A stretch of DNA of 64,000 nucleotides, taken from positions 1,922,001 through 1,986,000 of the forward strand of contig CAVYZL010000006.1 in NCBI GenBank assembly GCA_963773055.1, in the 5' to 3' direction. The DNA is from PALSA-612 sp963773055. Its GTDB lineage: Bacteria; Actinomycetota; Thermoleophilia; Gaiellales; Gaiellaceae. The translations under genes were made by a program, and so were the position numbers. This document shows positions 1 to 10,809 of this stretch, piece by piece (positions within the stretch are counted from its first letter, which is position 1; each line of letters begins with the position of its first letter). The notes under the pieces are model-generated. The model searched no databases, was not told the origin of the DNA, and worked only from the letters and a program-made list of their open reading frames with translations.

Positions 1-410
1 TCCGAGCGACGATCGAGGTCGAGATCGACGGCCGGCTCCTGCCCGGCTTCCGTCCGGACGACCTGCTCGATGAGCTCCGCGCCATCGTCGGTGACGACGT
101 CGAGCTCGAAGTCATGCGCCACGACGAGGGGCCGGCGGACGCTGACATGTCCTTTTTCGACGAGCTGGCGGGGGTGCTGCGCGAGCTCGATCCCGACGGT
201 GTGCCGATCCCGATGCTTCTGCCGGCCGTCACCGATGCGCGCCACCTGTCGCCGCTCGGCATCCAGACCTACGGCTTCCTGCCGCTCAAGTTTCCCTCCG
301 ACTTCCCCGTCACGGCACTCGCGCACGCCGCCGATGAGCGCGTGCCGGCCGATGCGGTGCGCTTCGGTGCCGAGGCGGTCTTCCGGGCGCTCGAGCGCTA
401 CCCGGGATGA
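1..410 (+). CDS. M20-family metallopeptidase, C-terminal part (cut by window start)
   Basis: The reading frame is open from the first base, so the start lies outside the window; about 135 C-terminal residues are present. The stretch reads DGRLLPGF followed by a helix-rich segment and later GIQTYGFLPLKF, which resembles the lid-to-catalytic-domain end of M20/M25/M40 zinc peptidases (ArgE/DapE/carboxypeptidase G2 type). The metal-binding N-terminal half is not visible, so substrate cannot be judged. The TGA stop overlaps the ATG of the next gene (ATGA), so the two are probably translated from one message. Family assignment is fair; exact function is unknown. Confidence 0.6.
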   Translation, partial: RATIEVEIDGRLLPGFRPDDLLDELRAIVGDDVELEVMRHDEGPADADMSFFDELAGVLRELDPDGVPIPMLLPAVTDARHLSPLGIQTYGFLPLKFPSDFPVTALAHAADERVPADAVRFGAEAVFRALERYPG

Positions 411-1363
411 GGATCCTCGTTCTCGGCGGGACGCGCTTCCTCGGGCGCGCGATCGTCGACGCCGTGGTCGAGCAGGGGCACGAGCCGACGCTGTTCAACC
501 GCGGCCGGACGAACGCCGAGCTCTATCCGGACGTCGAGAAGCTGCGCGGCGATCGCCGGGCGGATCTCGGTGCGCTCGAGGGCCGCGAGTGGGACGTGGT
601 CGTCGACGTCGCGGCGTACTTGCCCGACGAGGCGCGGCGGTCGGTCGACGCGCTCCGCAGCAGTGTCGGTCGCTATGCGTTCATCTCGACGGTCTCGGTC
701 TATGCGGACCAGAGCGTGCCGCCGGTCGAAGGCGCCGCCGTCAGCACGCTCGCGCCGGGCGACGAGGCGGACGAGAGCCCGGAGACCTACGGGGCGCGGA
801 AGGCAGCCTGCGAGCGGATCGTCGAGGACGCGTTCGGGGAGGCGAGCCTGATCGTCCGGCCTGGATTGATCGTCGGCCCCTGGGACCCGACCGGGCGCTT
901 CACGTACTGGCCGCACCGCGTCGCTCGCGGCGGCGAGGTGCTCGCCCCGGGTGCCCCGGACGATCCGGTGCAGTTCATCGATGTTCGCGACCTCGCCAAC
1001 TGGATCATGCGCGCAGCGACGTCAGGGCTCTCCGGCACGTACAACGCGACCGGCGAGACGATGCAGTTCGGCGACCTGCTCGAGGAGTGCCGACGAGCGA
1101 CGGGGAGCGACGCGAGCTTCACCTGGGTGGCGAGCGAGGTGTTGCTCGCCGAGGGCGTCGAAGAGTGGATGGGTGTCCCGCTCTGGATCGCGACCGACGG
1201 TTGGCAGGCGGCGAACCGCGTCGTCGTCGACCGTGCCCTCGCAGCGGGGGTGACGTTCCGTCCGCTCGGCGAGACGGTGCTCGGCGCACTTCGCCAGGCG
1301 AAGCCGGTCGACGGCGTCGGTCTCACGCCCGAGCGTGAGCGCGAGCTGCTCGCGCTCGCCTGA
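407..1363 (+). CDS. NAD(P)-dependent epimerase/dehydratase-like SDR protein
   Basis: A 318-residue extended/atypical short-chain dehydrogenase. The N-terminal nucleotide-binding loop GGTRFLG is at residues 7-13, and YGARK in mid-protein fits the YxxxK catalytic pair. This family reduces or epimerises nucleotide sugars or related carbonyls, or acts as an isoflavone-reductase-like protein; the sequence does not single out a substrate. The start ATG overlaps the stop of the upstream M20 peptidase by 4 nt, so the two are probably co-expressed. A convergent SIS-domain gene follows after about 90 nt. Cytoplasmic: there is no signal or membrane segment. Confidence 0.8.
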   Translation: MRILVLGGTRFLGRAIVDAVVEQGHEPTLFNRGRTNAELYPDVEKLRGDRRADLGALEGREWDVVVDVAAYLPDEARRSVDALRSSVGRYAFISTVSVYADQSVPPVEGAAVSTLAPGDEADESPETYGARKAACERIVEDAFGEASLIVRPGLIVGPWDPTGRFTYWPHRVARGGEVLAPGAPDDPVQFIDVRDLANWIMRAATSGLSGTYNATGETMQFGDLLEECRRATGSDASFTWVASEVLLAEGVEEWMGVPLWIATDGWQAANRVVVDRALAAGVTFRPLGETVLGALRQAKPVDGVGLTPERERELLALA

Positions 1364-1412
1364 GCGCCCGAGACCACCCGCGACGAAGACCACTCCGGAA
1401 AGGGCGGCGCCG

Positions 1413-1431
1413 ACTCTCATCGAGCGAGAGT
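1413..1431. terminator. Weak hairpin between convergent genes
   Basis: ACTCTC (1413-1418) pairs with GAGAGT (1426-1431) across a 7-nt loop, between the ends of the SDR gene and the SIS-domain gene. A second short inverted repeat, CTCTC/GAGAG, lies just downstream at the SIS stop. No T-run is present, so this is only a possible shared terminator. Confidence 0.3.
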
Positions 1432-1453
1432 ACCGCTCGGCGATGGCGACTCT

Positions 1454-2333
1454 CTAGTCGAGAGACGTCTTCGCCGCTGCGGCCGCTGCGGCCCAGCGCT
1501 CGTCGTGGCGACGGATGCGGTCGGGGTCGGCGCCGCGGTGCTCCGCGAGGTCGACGGTCAGGAGCTGGAACTGCACGATGTCGACGACCGGATGGCGGGT
1601 CGGCACGAGCGTCACGTCGGCGCCGAGCTGCTCGAGAGCCGCGGCGGCGGCATGAGCCCGGTCCGCGGCGCGGCCCTGACCCTCGAGCACGAATGCCCGC
1701 ACGGACTCGTCGACGGCCGCGAGGTAGCCGTGCAGGAGCTGCTCCGTCTCGTACGGCTCGGCCGCGACGTAAGCCCCTTCGCGGAGCTTCAAGACCGCCT
1801 CCTGGGCCGTCGGCCAGTCGCGCCCGGCGCCTGCGACGAGCCAGCGCTCGTGGTCGGAGACGGGCAGGCGAGGCCCCGCGAGGACGCCCTCGACGGCGTC
1901 CGGAAGCCACGCGACGTCCTCGCCCTGCAGCGCCGCCAGGCATGCAACGCGCAGCCGTGTAGCTCGCGGTGTGGCACCAGCTCTCCTCGACCTGAGGCGT
2001 GCAGACGACGACCTCGTCGCACGCGTCGGCGAGCGGGCTCTCGGCCGCCCCGGTGACGAGCCAGGTCTCCCCCGGCCACGCCTGAACCGCCTCGAGCGTG
2101 AGGATCGTCTTCCCCTCGTGGCTCACGCAGACGAGCACGTCGGCGTCCCGCTGCGGCCGCAACACGAGCTCGAGCGCCTGCACGGCGTCCCCGCCCGTCT
2201 GCGCAGCGTGGAACGACGTCCCGCACCCCGTGAACAGCACGCGGCCCTCCGGCAGACGCCGGTCGGTCGGCACCTGACGCAGCCACTCGGGCTGCGCGGC
2301 GATCGCCGCGCGGGTCAGCTCACCGTTCGCCAT
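1454..2333 (-). CDS. SIS-domain sugar isomerase-like protein (frameshifted as read)
   Basis: About 293 residues related to the isomerase (SIS) domains of GlmS/AgaS-type proteins, which bind phosphosugars. The start ATG at 2333 gives MANGELTR, and GCGTSFHAAQTGG is the first SIS sugar-phosphate loop. The gene runs in one frame to YTAARC near 1950 and resumes in another with LAALQGEDVAWL, continuing to a stop at 1454. The total length of 880 nt equals 293 codons plus one base, which fits one inserted nucleotide at about 1935-1955. No glutaminase domain is present. It is divergent from the M16 peptidase with only 25 nt between starts. The likely role is isomerisation or deamination of an amino-sugar phosphate; the exact substrate is unknown. 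Confidence 0.65.
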
Positions 2334-2358
2334 CACCGCGTCTATACCATCTCGCCGC

Positions 2359-3621
2359 GTGAGCACGTACGAACGACACGTCCTCCCGAACGGCCTCCGC
2401 ATCGTGACGGCGCCGATGCCGCAGGCGCAGTCCGTCTCGTGCTTCGTGATGCTCGCGGCCGGCTCGCGCTACGAGACCGCCGAGTCGAACGGCATCGCGC
2501 ACTTCGCGGAGCACATGTTCTTCAAGGGGACGGAGAAGCGGCCGACGGCGCGCGACATCTCGGCCGAGATCGACGCGATCGGCGGTGAGTTCAACGCCTT
2601 CACGGGCAAGGAGATCACGGGCTACTACGTCCGCTGCGCCGGCGAGAGCCGCGATATCGCCCTCGACGTGCTCGTGGACATGCTCCGCCACTCCCGCTTC
2701 GACGCCGAGGAGATCGACCGCGAGAAGGGCGTGATCATCGAAGAGATGAACATGTACTTCGACACGCCGCGCGACTACATCTCCGGCGTGTACGACGACC
2801 TCGTCTGGGGCGATCACCCGCTCGGGTGGGACATCCTCGGCCGCAAGGAGACGATCCACGCCGCGACGCGCGAGACGTTCATCTCGTATCTCGACCGCTG
2901 GTACACGGCCGACCGCATGGTGGTCGGCGTCGCAGGAGCGATCGGGGAGGGCCTCCTAGAGCGGCTCGCCGAGCTGCTCGGCGACGTCCCGGCCGGCGAG
3001 CGCGGATCGCCTGAGCCTCTGAACGGGACGCCCAGCGGCCGCGCGAGGCTCTTCACGAAGCAGTCCGACCAGGCGCATCTCTGCCTCGGCGTCCGCACGC
3101 ACGAGGTCGACCACCCAGACCGCTACGTCGTCGACGTGCTCCGCGTCGTGCTCGGCGGCGGCATGTCCTCGCGCCTCTTCACAGAGGTGCGAGAGCGGCG
3201 CGGGCTTGCCTACTACGTGCTCGCGATGATCCAGGGTTACCGGGACACGGGCTCGCTGTTCGCCCAGGCCGGCGTCGACGTGAAGCGCGTCGACGAGGCG
3301 ATCGAGACAATCGTCGGCGAGTTCCGCAAGATCGCCGAGGAGCCCGTGCCGGCGGACGAGCTCGGGAAGGCGAAGGCGTACGCGAAGGGACGCTTCGTCC
3401 TATCGCTCGAGTCGCCGCAGGGGGTGAACATGTTCGGGTTGCGCCGCGAGGTGCTCGAGGACGCCCACCCGGACCCGACAGAGGTGCTCGCCGGCGTCGA
3501 CGCCGTCACCGCTGAGGATGTCCAGCGCGTGGCGCAGGAGCTGATCACGGACGAGGGGCTGCGGCTCGCGGTGATCGGCCCGTTCGACGACGCCGAGCGC
3601 TTCGAGAAGCTCCTCCCCTGA
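2359..3621 (+). CDS. M16-family zinc peptidase (processing-peptidase-like)
   Basis: A 420-residue protein starting at GTG 2359. The inverted zinc motif HxxEH is at residues 48-52 (HFAEH), and the third ligand glutamate is about 76 residues later in REKGVIIEE, so the catalytic site is intact. It matches the bacterial single-chain M16B peptidases related to mitochondrial processing peptidase and Bacillus YmxG/MlpA. These bacterial enzymes usually sit near polynucleotide phosphorylase, which is not seen here. There is no signal peptide. The stop is followed immediately by a broken beta-lactamase-like gene on the same strand. Confidence 0.88.
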   Translation: MSTYERHVLPNGLRIVTAPMPQAQSVSCFVMLAAGSRYETAESNGIAHFAEHMFFKGTEKRPTARDISAEIDAIGGEFNAFTGKEITGYYVRCAGESRDIALDVLVDMLRHSRFDAEEIDREKGVIIEEMNMYFDTPRDYISGVYDDLVWGDHPLGWDILGRKETIHAATRETFISYLDRWYTADRMVVGVAGAIGEGLLERLAELLGDVPAGERGSPEPLNGTPSGRARLFTKQSDQAHLCLGVRTHEVDHPDRYVVDVLRVVLGGGMSSRLFTEVRERRGLAYYVLAMIQGYRDTGSLFAQAGVDVKRVDEAIETIVGEFRKIAEEPVPADELGKAKAYAKGRFVLSLESPQGVNMFGLRREVLEDAHPDPTEVLAGVDAVTAEDVQRVAQELITDEGLRLAVIGPFDDAERFEKLLP

Positions 3622-4730
3622 TCACGGGACCGCCGCACCACCTCTCGCCTCCGGTTCTTAGCGCGCCCGCGCCGTACGAGGTCTCGTTCGGCCACGTCGC
3701 CGGGACAGCGCCTCCGGGCACGCGCCGGATCGCGGTGCGCGTGAACGGGAAGCTCGTCGCCGTCCGCCATCCCTCGAAGCGGCGTTTCGACCTCTGGGTC
3801 TCGATCCCCGGACACGACTCGACGATCCGCGTGACGGCGACGGCGAAGCGCGGACTCCAGTCCCATCGCGTCCGTCTCGAACGTGTTCGGCCTCCCGGGT
3901 GCCGCGCGGCCGCGCGGCACGCTCGGCCACCTCGATCCAGGACTCGCACGCCGCATCGTGCCGCTCGTCCGCGCGTTCTCCGGCGCATCCGCCGTCTACG
4001 TCCGCGACCTGACCACGGGAGCCGGCGCCGCGTGGAATGCGCGTGCCGAGTTCCCCGCCGCGTCGACCCTGAAGCTCGCGATCGCGGTCGAGACGCTCCG
4101 GTCGCTCCACGGGAAGCCCGCGCCGGGCTCATACGCAGACAGCCTGCTGCACCGCGCGCTCATCTACTCGGACAACGGCGCGGCAAACGACCTGGAGGTC
4201 CTCTACGCGGGCTCGACGAGCGGCGGCAGCGTCCGCGTGAACGCGCTGATGCGAAACCTCGGCCTCGTCGACACGGAGATGTACGGGGGCTACGAGCGCG
4301 GGACGGCATCCGTGCCGATTCCGGCACGCGTGGACGAGCAGCCGTACTACGGGATCGGCAAGCACACGAGCGCCTACGACCTCGCGCAGCTCTTCGGCTT
4401 CGTCCACCTGGCGACGGCGGGCAAGGGGCCGCTCGCGAAGCGCTACGGCTCCGCCTTCACGCCCTCGGATGCCCGCTATCTCCTCTATCTGCTCGCGCAC
4501 TCCGCGACCACGGCAAGCTCGACCGCTTCGTAGCGGGGCACGGCGCCTGGGTCATGCACAAGGCCGGCTGGATCACGAGCGCGCGGCACGACGCAGGGCT
4601 TGTCTACTGGCGCGGCGGCGTGTTCGCCGTCAGCGTGATGACGTACGGGGCTGGCGTGGGCGACGGCGTCGGATGTCCTCGCCGGCCGCGTCGCCCGAAG
4701 AACGCTCACGCGACTGTCAGCCGCGGCTGA
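3622..4730 (+). pseudogene. Class A beta-lactamase-like serine hydrolase, broken by several frame changes
   Basis: Penicillin-interacting serine hydrolase fold. The central 3883-4533 frame contains the active-site tetrad ASTLK (SxxK) and YSDN (SDN-like), both typical of class A beta-lactamase/D-ala-carboxypeptidase-like proteins. An upstream frame (3622 to about 3870) encodes a beta-rich N-terminal domain with RVNGKLVAV. The C-terminal core, containing GHGAWVMHKAGW and FAVSVMTYG, lies in yet another frame after about 4512. A last shift near 4660 may restore VLAGRVAR. At least three frame changes are needed, so as read it cannot make one protein. The start is uncertain and may overlap the M16 stop. 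It could be a true pseudogene or an error-rich stretch. Confidence 0.55.
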
Positions 4731-4748
4731 CCGATCGCGGCGGAGTCG

Positions 4749-5072
4749 CTACGAAATCCGCTTCACGCCGCTCGCATCCGCACGCATGACGTGTATGGCG
4801 TAGACCTTGTCGTAGCGGGCGAATGCGATCCTCTTCCCGCGCGGAGACCATCTCGGCGACCGCTCGAAGGCGAGGTTCGCTGTCAGTGCCTTCAGGCGTC
4901 TACCGTTCGCGTCCATCGTGTAGAGGTCCGGGTCCCGATCGGCTCGCGGGCCTGAAGCGCGGTTGCTGACGAAGACGATCAGCCCGTTGCGGCCGGGGAA
5001 CAAAGCGTCCGCGCAGGGCACCGCCACAGCGACGACCACTGCAATGGCCAGGCCAAGGGTCAGCCGCAGCAA
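4749..5072 (-). CDS. Short secreted TolB-like (PD40 repeat) protein, probably truncated
   Basis: 107 residues: a hydrophobic signal-like N-terminus (residues 1-24) followed by beta-propeller blades of the WD40-like PD40 type, with DPDLYTMDANG and RSPRWSPRGKRIAFARYDK. TolB-type propellers normally need six or seven blades (300-400 residues); only about two are present before a clean TAG stop, so this looks like a truncated gene or the start of a decayed one. A full-length relative sits at 30903-31964. Function unknown; probably extracytoplasmic. Confidence 0.5.
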   Translation of the reverse strand: MLRLTLGLAIAVVVAVAVPCADALFPGRNGLIVFVSNRASGPRADRDPDLYTMDANGRRLKALTANLAFERSPRWSPRGKRIAFARYDKVYAIHVMRADASGVKRIS

Positions 5073-5250
5073 GTCATCCCCGAACCGCCGAAGTTGCGTC
5101 CGAATTCGAGCGACCGTCCGGCGACCCCGCCCGATCTTGATCGTCGCCGATGTGGTTTGTCAGCTGGCGCACGCCCGTCTGCACGCATGAGAAAGATCTC
5201 GCGGCAGCCTATGCCTCAACCGTTAGTGCCGTATTGGCAACGCGTAAGCG
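5073..5250. other. Intergenic region without a recognised gene
   Basis: 178 nt between the start of the short TolB-like gene and the end of acs, both on the minus strand. It should hold the promoter of the TolB-like gene. A small imperfect inverted repeat (AACGC / GCGTT) overlaps the acs stop and could act as a weak terminator. I see no coding potential or RNA gene. Confidence 0.4.
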
Positions 5251-7205
<1,955 letters not shown>

Positions 7206-7206
<1 letters not shown>

Positions 7207-8348
7207 CAGGGGACCAGGTCGTACGGGTAGTCGGTGAGGTTCTCGTAGCCGTCCTCTGTGACGACCAGGAGATCCTCGAGGCGGCACCCGCCGAAGCCAG
7301 GCCGGTAGAGGCCGGGCTCGACGGTGACGACGTCTCCTGCGACGAGCGGCGCACCCGGCGCGATGCCCATGCCGGGATCCTCGTGCACCTCGAGCCCCAC
7401 ACCGTGACCGAGGCCGTGAAAGAACCCCTCCTCGAGCGTCTCGCCCATGTCTTTGGTGAGCAGCGTCTTGTAGCCGCTCGCCGCGAACAGCTCGCAGGTC
7501 GCGGTGAAGAGAGCGTTGCCCGAGGCGCCGGCGCGGATGGAGGCGATCGCCTCGTCGAGGGCCTGCTTGACCAGCCGGTGGTACTCGACGAGCTCCTCGG
7601 GCGGCTCGCCGACGCAGTAGGTCCGCGTCATGTCGGCGTGACAGCCGGTCTCTCGATCCTTCGGCCAGAGGTCGATGACGATCGGCTCTCCGGGCGCGAT
7701 CGGCCCAGAGCCCATCTCGTGGCCGACAGCGCTCTGGCCGCCGTGGGAGACGATCATCTCGTCGGCGACGCAGCCGTGCGCCGTGAAGACGTCGCCGATC
7801 TCCTGCTTGATCCGCTCGACGGTGAGCGGCTCTGCGCCGAGCACGAGCACGTCGCCGCTCGCGTCGGCGTTCCGGAGAAGCTCGCGCGCCCGGTCCATCG
7901 CCGCCTCGGCCGCGCGCTGCGCCCGGCGGATCCCTTCCAGCTGAACGTCCGTCTTCACGCGCCGCCGCGCCGAGAACTGCTCGCGATCGGTAGCCAGCCG
8001 GATGCCGGCGCCGCGGAGATGGTCGGCGAGCTCGATCGGGAAGAGCGGCGGCACCACTGCCTCCTCGATCCCGACCGACCGGCACGCCCGTTCGGCCACG
8101 TGGAGATAGAGCTCGTCGCGGGGCACGCCCTCGGCGAGGAGCTCCTCCCAGCCGAGCTGGTCCCACGAGAGGACGTCGAGCCCCGTTCCGCGCACACGCG
8201 GCACCTCGAGCGAGTGGATCGCGACCGCGCGGCGGCCGTTCCGCTCGAGGTAGAGGAACGGGTCGGGAATGGGAACGGCGACCTCGTGGCGGAGCTCGGG
8301 CGAGCGCAGCGTGTCTCCGAAGATCAGGACGTCGGGCACGGGCGGCAT
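7206..8348 (-). CDS. M24-family aminopeptidase (Xaa-Pro dipeptidase/aminopeptidase P type)
   Basis: 380 residues with the creatinase-like N-terminal domain followed by the pita-bread catalytic domain. The five dinuclear-metal ligands are visible: two aspartates in VIDLWPKDRETGCHADMTRTY, the histidine in FHGLGHGVGLEVHEDPG, and glutamates in VTVEPGLY and CRLEDLL. It removes N-terminal residues next to proline or splits X-Pro dipeptides in the cytoplasm. I chose ATG 8348 (MPPVPDVL); the longer frame upstream is antisense to the amidohydrolase. It is tightly coupled to acs. Confidence 0.88.
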
Positions 8349-8400
8349 CGTACTCCGTTCGCGGCGGCCGCCTTCCCCCGCATGAATAGACTCAGGCGGG

Positions 8401-9558
8401 GTGAAGGAAGCGGTCGATCGCGCGCTCGAGCTGTCGAGCCACTGGGACGGCGAGCTCGCGCGTGAGCTTCCCGACGGTGCCGAGATCTTCGATGCGCACA
8501 CGCACGTCGGTGACGACATCGACGGCATGCGCGGGTGCGGGGACGATCTCGTCGCGATCATGGATCGCTACGGGATCTCAGGCGCCTTCACGTTCTGCAT
8601 GGACGAGCCCGACCGCCACCCGGGTTTCACGGCGGCGAACGATCGCACGCGGGCAACGGCCGCCGAGTTCCCCGAGCGGCTGATCCCCTTCGTCCGGCTC
8701 GACCTGGCAGAGCAACCGATCGAGGAGGCCGAGCGCTCGCTCGACGCCGGCGCGCGCGGGATCAAGCTCCACCCTCGCGCCCAGGGCTTCCTGCTCACCG
8801 ACGACCGCCTCGAGCCGGTGTTCGCGCTCGCCGCGGAGCGGCACGTGCCGATCCTGATCCACGGCGGACGCGGGTTGCCGCCGATCGCCAAGGGCCTCGG
8901 CAGGCTCGTGGAGCGCCATCCCGGCGTCGAGCTGATCATCGCCCACGCTGGGATCGCCGACATGGCCGGGCTCGCCGAGGTGTTCGACGGCCGGGCCGGC
9001 GTCTTCTTCGACACGTCAGCCTGGAGCCCGATCGACCTGCTCGACTTCCATCGCCAGGTCTCGCCGGAGCAGGTCGTCTATGCGTCCGACTACCCGTACG
9101 GACAGCAGCCGAGCTCGCTCCTGATCGCGCTCCGCACCGCGCGGCAATCGGGGTACTCGGACGACCAGCTCCGGGACATGCTGGCCGGAAACGCGCAGCG
9201 GATCGCGAACGGCGAGGCGCCGCTCGAGCCGACCGGGCCGGTCGGCAGCGACACGTTCTCCCAGCCGATGATCTTCGCGCGCATCCACGGCTATCTCTCG
9301 ATGGCGACGCCGCTCCTCTGGATGCGCCAGCCCGACACGTTCGGCGTCCTCGGCCTCGCCCTCAACGCCTGCGGCGAGCGAAATGGGGCCGCGGACAAGC
9401 TCGAGCTCGAGCAGATCCGCGAGCTGATCGCCTGCGCGCGGGATCTCTGGCAGGCGCTGCCCGAGATCGAGGACGACCGGGCGCGCGTCGAGGCCACACG
9501 GCTCACGTTCCGCATGCTCCACGTCGCGGACATCGTCTCGGTGACTCCCGGTGCCTGA
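8401..9558 (+). CDS. Amidohydrolase (metal-dependent, amidohydrolase-2/TIM-barrel type)
   Basis: 385 residues from GTG 8401. The metal-binding HTH of strand 1 is in FDAHTHVGDD. IKLHPRAQGF, ILIHGGRG, IAHAGIAD and VYASDYPYG provide the further barrel-strand ligands, so the active site looks complete. The family hydrolyses or decarboxylates cyclic and aromatic substrates. The last 8 nt overlap the start of the 2Fe-2S subunit of a molybdenum hydroxylase, which suggests that this enzyme and the hydroxylase work on one degradative pathway, for example ring hydroxylation and ring opening. Substrate not identifiable. Confidence 0.78.
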   Translation: MKEAVDRALELSSHWDGELARELPDGAEIFDAHTHVGDDIDGMRGCGDDLVAIMDRYGISGAFTFCMDEPDRHPGFTAANDRTRATAAEFPERLIPFVRLDLAEQPIEEAERSLDAGARGIKLHPRAQGFLLTDDRLEPVFALAAERHVPILIHGGRGLPPIAKGLGRLVERHPGVELIIAHAGIADMAGLAEVFDGRAGVFFDTSAWSPIDLLDFHRQVSPEQVVYASDYPYGQQPSSLLIALRTARQSGYSDDQLRDMLAGNAQRIANGEAPLEPTGPVGSDTFSQPMIFARIHGYLSMATPLLWMRQPDTFGVLGLALNACGERNGAADKLELEQIRELIACARDLWQALPEIEDDRARVEATRLTFRMLHVADIVSVTPGA

Positions 9559-10009
9559 CGTCACGCTCACGGTCAACGGCGAGGAGCGCACGCTCGACGT
9601 CGACGGGCGCACGCTGCTCGTCCACGCGCTCCGCGACGGGCTCGGGCTGACCGGCGCGCACATCGGCTGCGACACGAGCCAGTGCGGCGCGTGCACGGTG
9701 CTCGTCGACGGCCGCGCCGTGAAGAGCTGCACGATGCTCGCGCTCCAGGCCGCAGGCGCGGAGGTGACAACGATCGAAGGGCTGTCGGAGAATGGCGAGC
9801 TCCATCCCGTCCAGCAGGCGTTCGTCGAGCATCACGGGCTCCAGTGCGGCTTCTGCACGCCAGGAATGATCCTCTCGACCGTCGACCTGCTCTCGCGCAT
9901 TCCCGATCCCGACGACGACGCGATCCGCCGGGCGCTGCGCGGCAACGTGTGCCGCTGCACGGGCTATCACTCGATCGTCGACTCCGTGCGCGCGGCTTCC
10001 GCTTCATGA
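9551..10009 (+). CDS. Molybdenum hydroxylase small subunit, two [2Fe-2S] clusters (CoxS/XdhC-type)
   Basis: 152 residues beginning at GTG 9551. The plant-type ferredoxin domain carries CDTSQCGACTVLVDG plus a later SCTM cysteine. The all-alpha domain carries CGFCTPGM and CRCTGYHSI. This is the complete eight-cysteine pattern of the iron-sulfur subunit in xanthine-dehydrogenase-family enzymes. It passes electrons from the molybdopterin subunit to the FAD subunit. It overlaps genes on both sides and forms an operon with the medium and large subunits. Confidence 0.93.
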   Translation: MPDVTLTVNGEERTLDVDGRTLLVHALRDGLGLTGAHIGCDTSQCGACTVLVDGRAVKSCTMLALQAAGAEVTTIEGLSENGELHPVQQAFVEHHGLQCGFCTPGMILSTVDLLSRIPDPDDDAIRRALRGNVCRCTGYHSIVDSVRAASAS

Positions 10010-10809
10010 TCCCCGCATCGGTCGACTACGTCCGCGCGACGTCGTTCGACGACGCGCTCGCAGCGCTCGAAACGGAGGACGCGAAGGTGCTCGCAGGCGG
10101 CCAGTCGCTGCTGCCGGCGATGAAGCTCAGGCTCGCGCGGCCAGCGCTGCTTGTCGATGTCGGCGGGCTCGGCCTCGACAGGGTCGGCACCGAGAACGGA
10201 GCGCTCGCGATCGGGGCGCTCGCGACCTGGAGATCGCTCGAGGAGCATGCGGCATTCGCGCGGCCCGCGCTGACCGCGATCTCGGAGTGCGCGTCGGAGA
10301 TCGGCGACCTTCAGGTTCGCAACGTCGGCACGATCGGCGGCGCGCTGGCGCACGCCGACCCGGCCGCCGACATGCCTGCCGTCATGCTCGCGCTCGGCGC
10401 GACGCTCACGGTGCGGTCGCGCGACGGTTCGCGCGAGCTGCCGGCCGCCGATCTATTCACCGGCCCCTTCACGACGACACTCGCCGCCGCCGAGCTGATC
10501 ACCGAGATCCGTGTTCCGCTGCCCGCGCCGGGATCGGGCTCGGCATATGTCGCCGTCGAGCATCCAGCATCGGGTTTTGCGCTCGCCGGCGCAGCCGTCG
10601 CCGTCGCGGCCGACGGCAGCCGCCGCGTCGGGCTGACAGGAGTCGGCGCCTCGCCGTTCCTCCTCGAAGGAGACATCGACGGTGCGGACATGTTCGGCGA
10701 TCGCTTCGCCCCCGAGGACTACCGCCGCTCGCTCGCCCATGTCGTCGTGGGACGAGCGACCGAGCTGGCCGAGCGACGAGCGAAGGAGGACGCATCGTGG
10801 ACACCGTGA
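10006..10809 (+). CDS. Molybdenum hydroxylase FAD-binding medium subunit (CoxM/XdhB-type)
   Basis: 267 residues starting at ATG 10006 (MIPASVDYVRA). FAD-contacting motifs are LAGGQSLLP near residue 30 and TIGGALAHADPAADMP near residue 105, as in the FAD_binding_5 / CO-dehydrogenase flavoprotein family. It takes electrons from the 2Fe-2S subunit and gives them to NAD+ or another acceptor. The start overlaps the small-subunit stop by 4 nt and the end overlaps the large-subunit start by 13 nt. A longer open frame upstream is a shadow. Confidence 0.93.
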   Translation: MIPASVDYVRATSFDDALAALETEDAKVLAGGQSLLPAMKLRLARPALLVDVGGLGLDRVGTENGALAIGALATWRSLEEHAAFARPALTAISECASEIGDLQVRNVGTIGGALAHADPAADMPAVMLALGATLTVRSRDGSRELPAADLFTGPFTTTLAAAELITEIRVPLPAPGSGSAYVAVEHPASGFALAGAAVAVAADGSRRVGLTGVGASPFLLEGDIDGADMFGDRFAPEDYRRSLAHVVVGRATELAERRAKEDASWTP